5,656 bases of DNA. It comes from an uncultured Clostridia bacterium. GTDB lineage: Bacteria; Bacillota; Clostridia; RUG12999. The position numbers and the translations under genes were made by a program. Below are positions 5,338 to 5,656 of this stretch, one piece after another (within the stretch, counting starts at the first letter, position 1; each line of letters opens with the position of its first letter). The notes beneath the pieces were generated by a model. It was not told the origin of the DNA and ran no database searches. It worked only from the letters and a program-made list of their open reading frames with translations. The stretch is taken from positions 1 to 5,656 of the forward strand of contig CATIYX010000271.1 of the NCBI GenBank assembly GCA_949739095.1, given 5' to 3'.

Positions 5338-5656
5338 ATGAGCAGCAATAAGCAGCAGCGCCGGAGGCAGCTTGCCCGTCAGATTGAAAAAAATCCTTTT
5401 TTAACGGATGAGGAATTGGCGGAACTGTTTTTTGTCAGTGTGCCGACAATTCGGCTGGACCGAATGGAACTCGGTATTGCCCAGCATAGAGAGCGAGTCA
5501 AACAGCTCGCAGCGGGCAGCAGGGACAAAATCACATCGTTGCAGCAAAATGAGTTGATTGGAGAAATTATTGATATCCAGCCGGGGCAGCGTGCGGTATC
5601 CGTCATGGAAACAGACCGTTCCATGGTGTTTCAAAAATCCAAAGTAGTGCGTGGCA
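5338..5656 (+). CDS. fapR: FapR, fatty acid and phospholipid biosynthesis regulator (3' truncated by window edge)
   Basis: FapR is a cytosolic repressor of lipid synthesis genes that lets go of DNA when malonyl-CoA binds. The first 106 residues are visible of a family length near 190. The N-terminal DeoR-like helix-turn-helix covers about 8-46, with NPFLTDEELAELF and recognition segment VSVPTIRLDRMELGI, nearly the family signature SVxTIRLDRxEL. RERVKQLA at 51-58 is the linker helix, and NELIGEIIDI at 71-80 opens the hot-dog effector domain. VVRG at 103-106 matches the IARG region that contacts malonyl-CoA in Bacillus FapR, and the ORF is open at the edge. ATG 5338 has AAAGGAG at 5322-5328 as ribosome site. 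In many Firmicutes fapR is followed by plsX, fabD and fabG, which would lie outside this window. Confidence 0.93.
   Translation, partial: MSSNKQQRRRQLARQIEKNPFLTDEELAELFFVSVPTIRLDRMELGIAQHRERVKQLAAGSRDKITSLQQNELIGEIIDIQPGQRAVSVMETDRSMVFQKSKVVRG

Overview
The window reads like a chromosomal segment of a Gram-positive anaerobe of the Firmicutes, most likely a clostridial lineage. The grounds are strong AGGAGG-type ribosome binding sites, frequent GTG/TTG starts, a short-type ThiC with a CX2CX3C cluster motif, a FapR lipid regulator and a clostridial-style NodB-like protein. The organism is inferred from these features only. Composition shifts from roughly balanced GC in the thiamine genes to AT-rich in the regulator region around 3230-3940.

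Layout, left to right. (1) 1-2309, +: end of a thiamin biosynthesis operon. It holds the C-terminal half of thiE, a HAD-family phosphatase coupled by an ATGA overlap, and a complete thiC. No riboswitch is visible, so the operon's control region should lie upstream of the window. (2) 2318-3397, +: a monocistronic-looking NodB/polysaccharide-deacetylase-like gene with its own promoter, followed by a hairpin terminator that it may share with the convergent gene. (3) 3345-4301: a small regulatory module. A 109-aa helical orphan protein on the minus strand faces an XRE-family repressor gene on the plus strand. Their promoters are near-consensus and face each other. A 19-bp sequence that is itself palindromic occurs twice in opposite orientation (3345-3363 and 3890-3908), bracketing the minus-strand gene. 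It looks like a two-site operator system for the XRE protein. (4) 4454-5036, +: a RimJ/RimL-type GNAT acetyltransferase ending at an excellent intrinsic terminator. (5) 5217-5656, +: promoter, candidate autoregulatory operator and the first 106 codons of fapR, cut by the right edge.

How they fit together: ThiE and ThiC are the coupling and pyrimidine-forming enzymes of thiamin biosynthesis, and the phosphatase between them is a candidate for a phosphate-removal step in the same pathway. The XRE/orphan pair looks like a compact genetic switch of prophage-repressor type, with no other phage genes in view. FapR is the malonyl-CoA-sensing regulator of fatty acid and phospholipid synthesis, so lipid genes would be expected just past the right edge. 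The most unusual part is the switch region 3345-3942, with its duplicated palindrome and face-to-face promoters.
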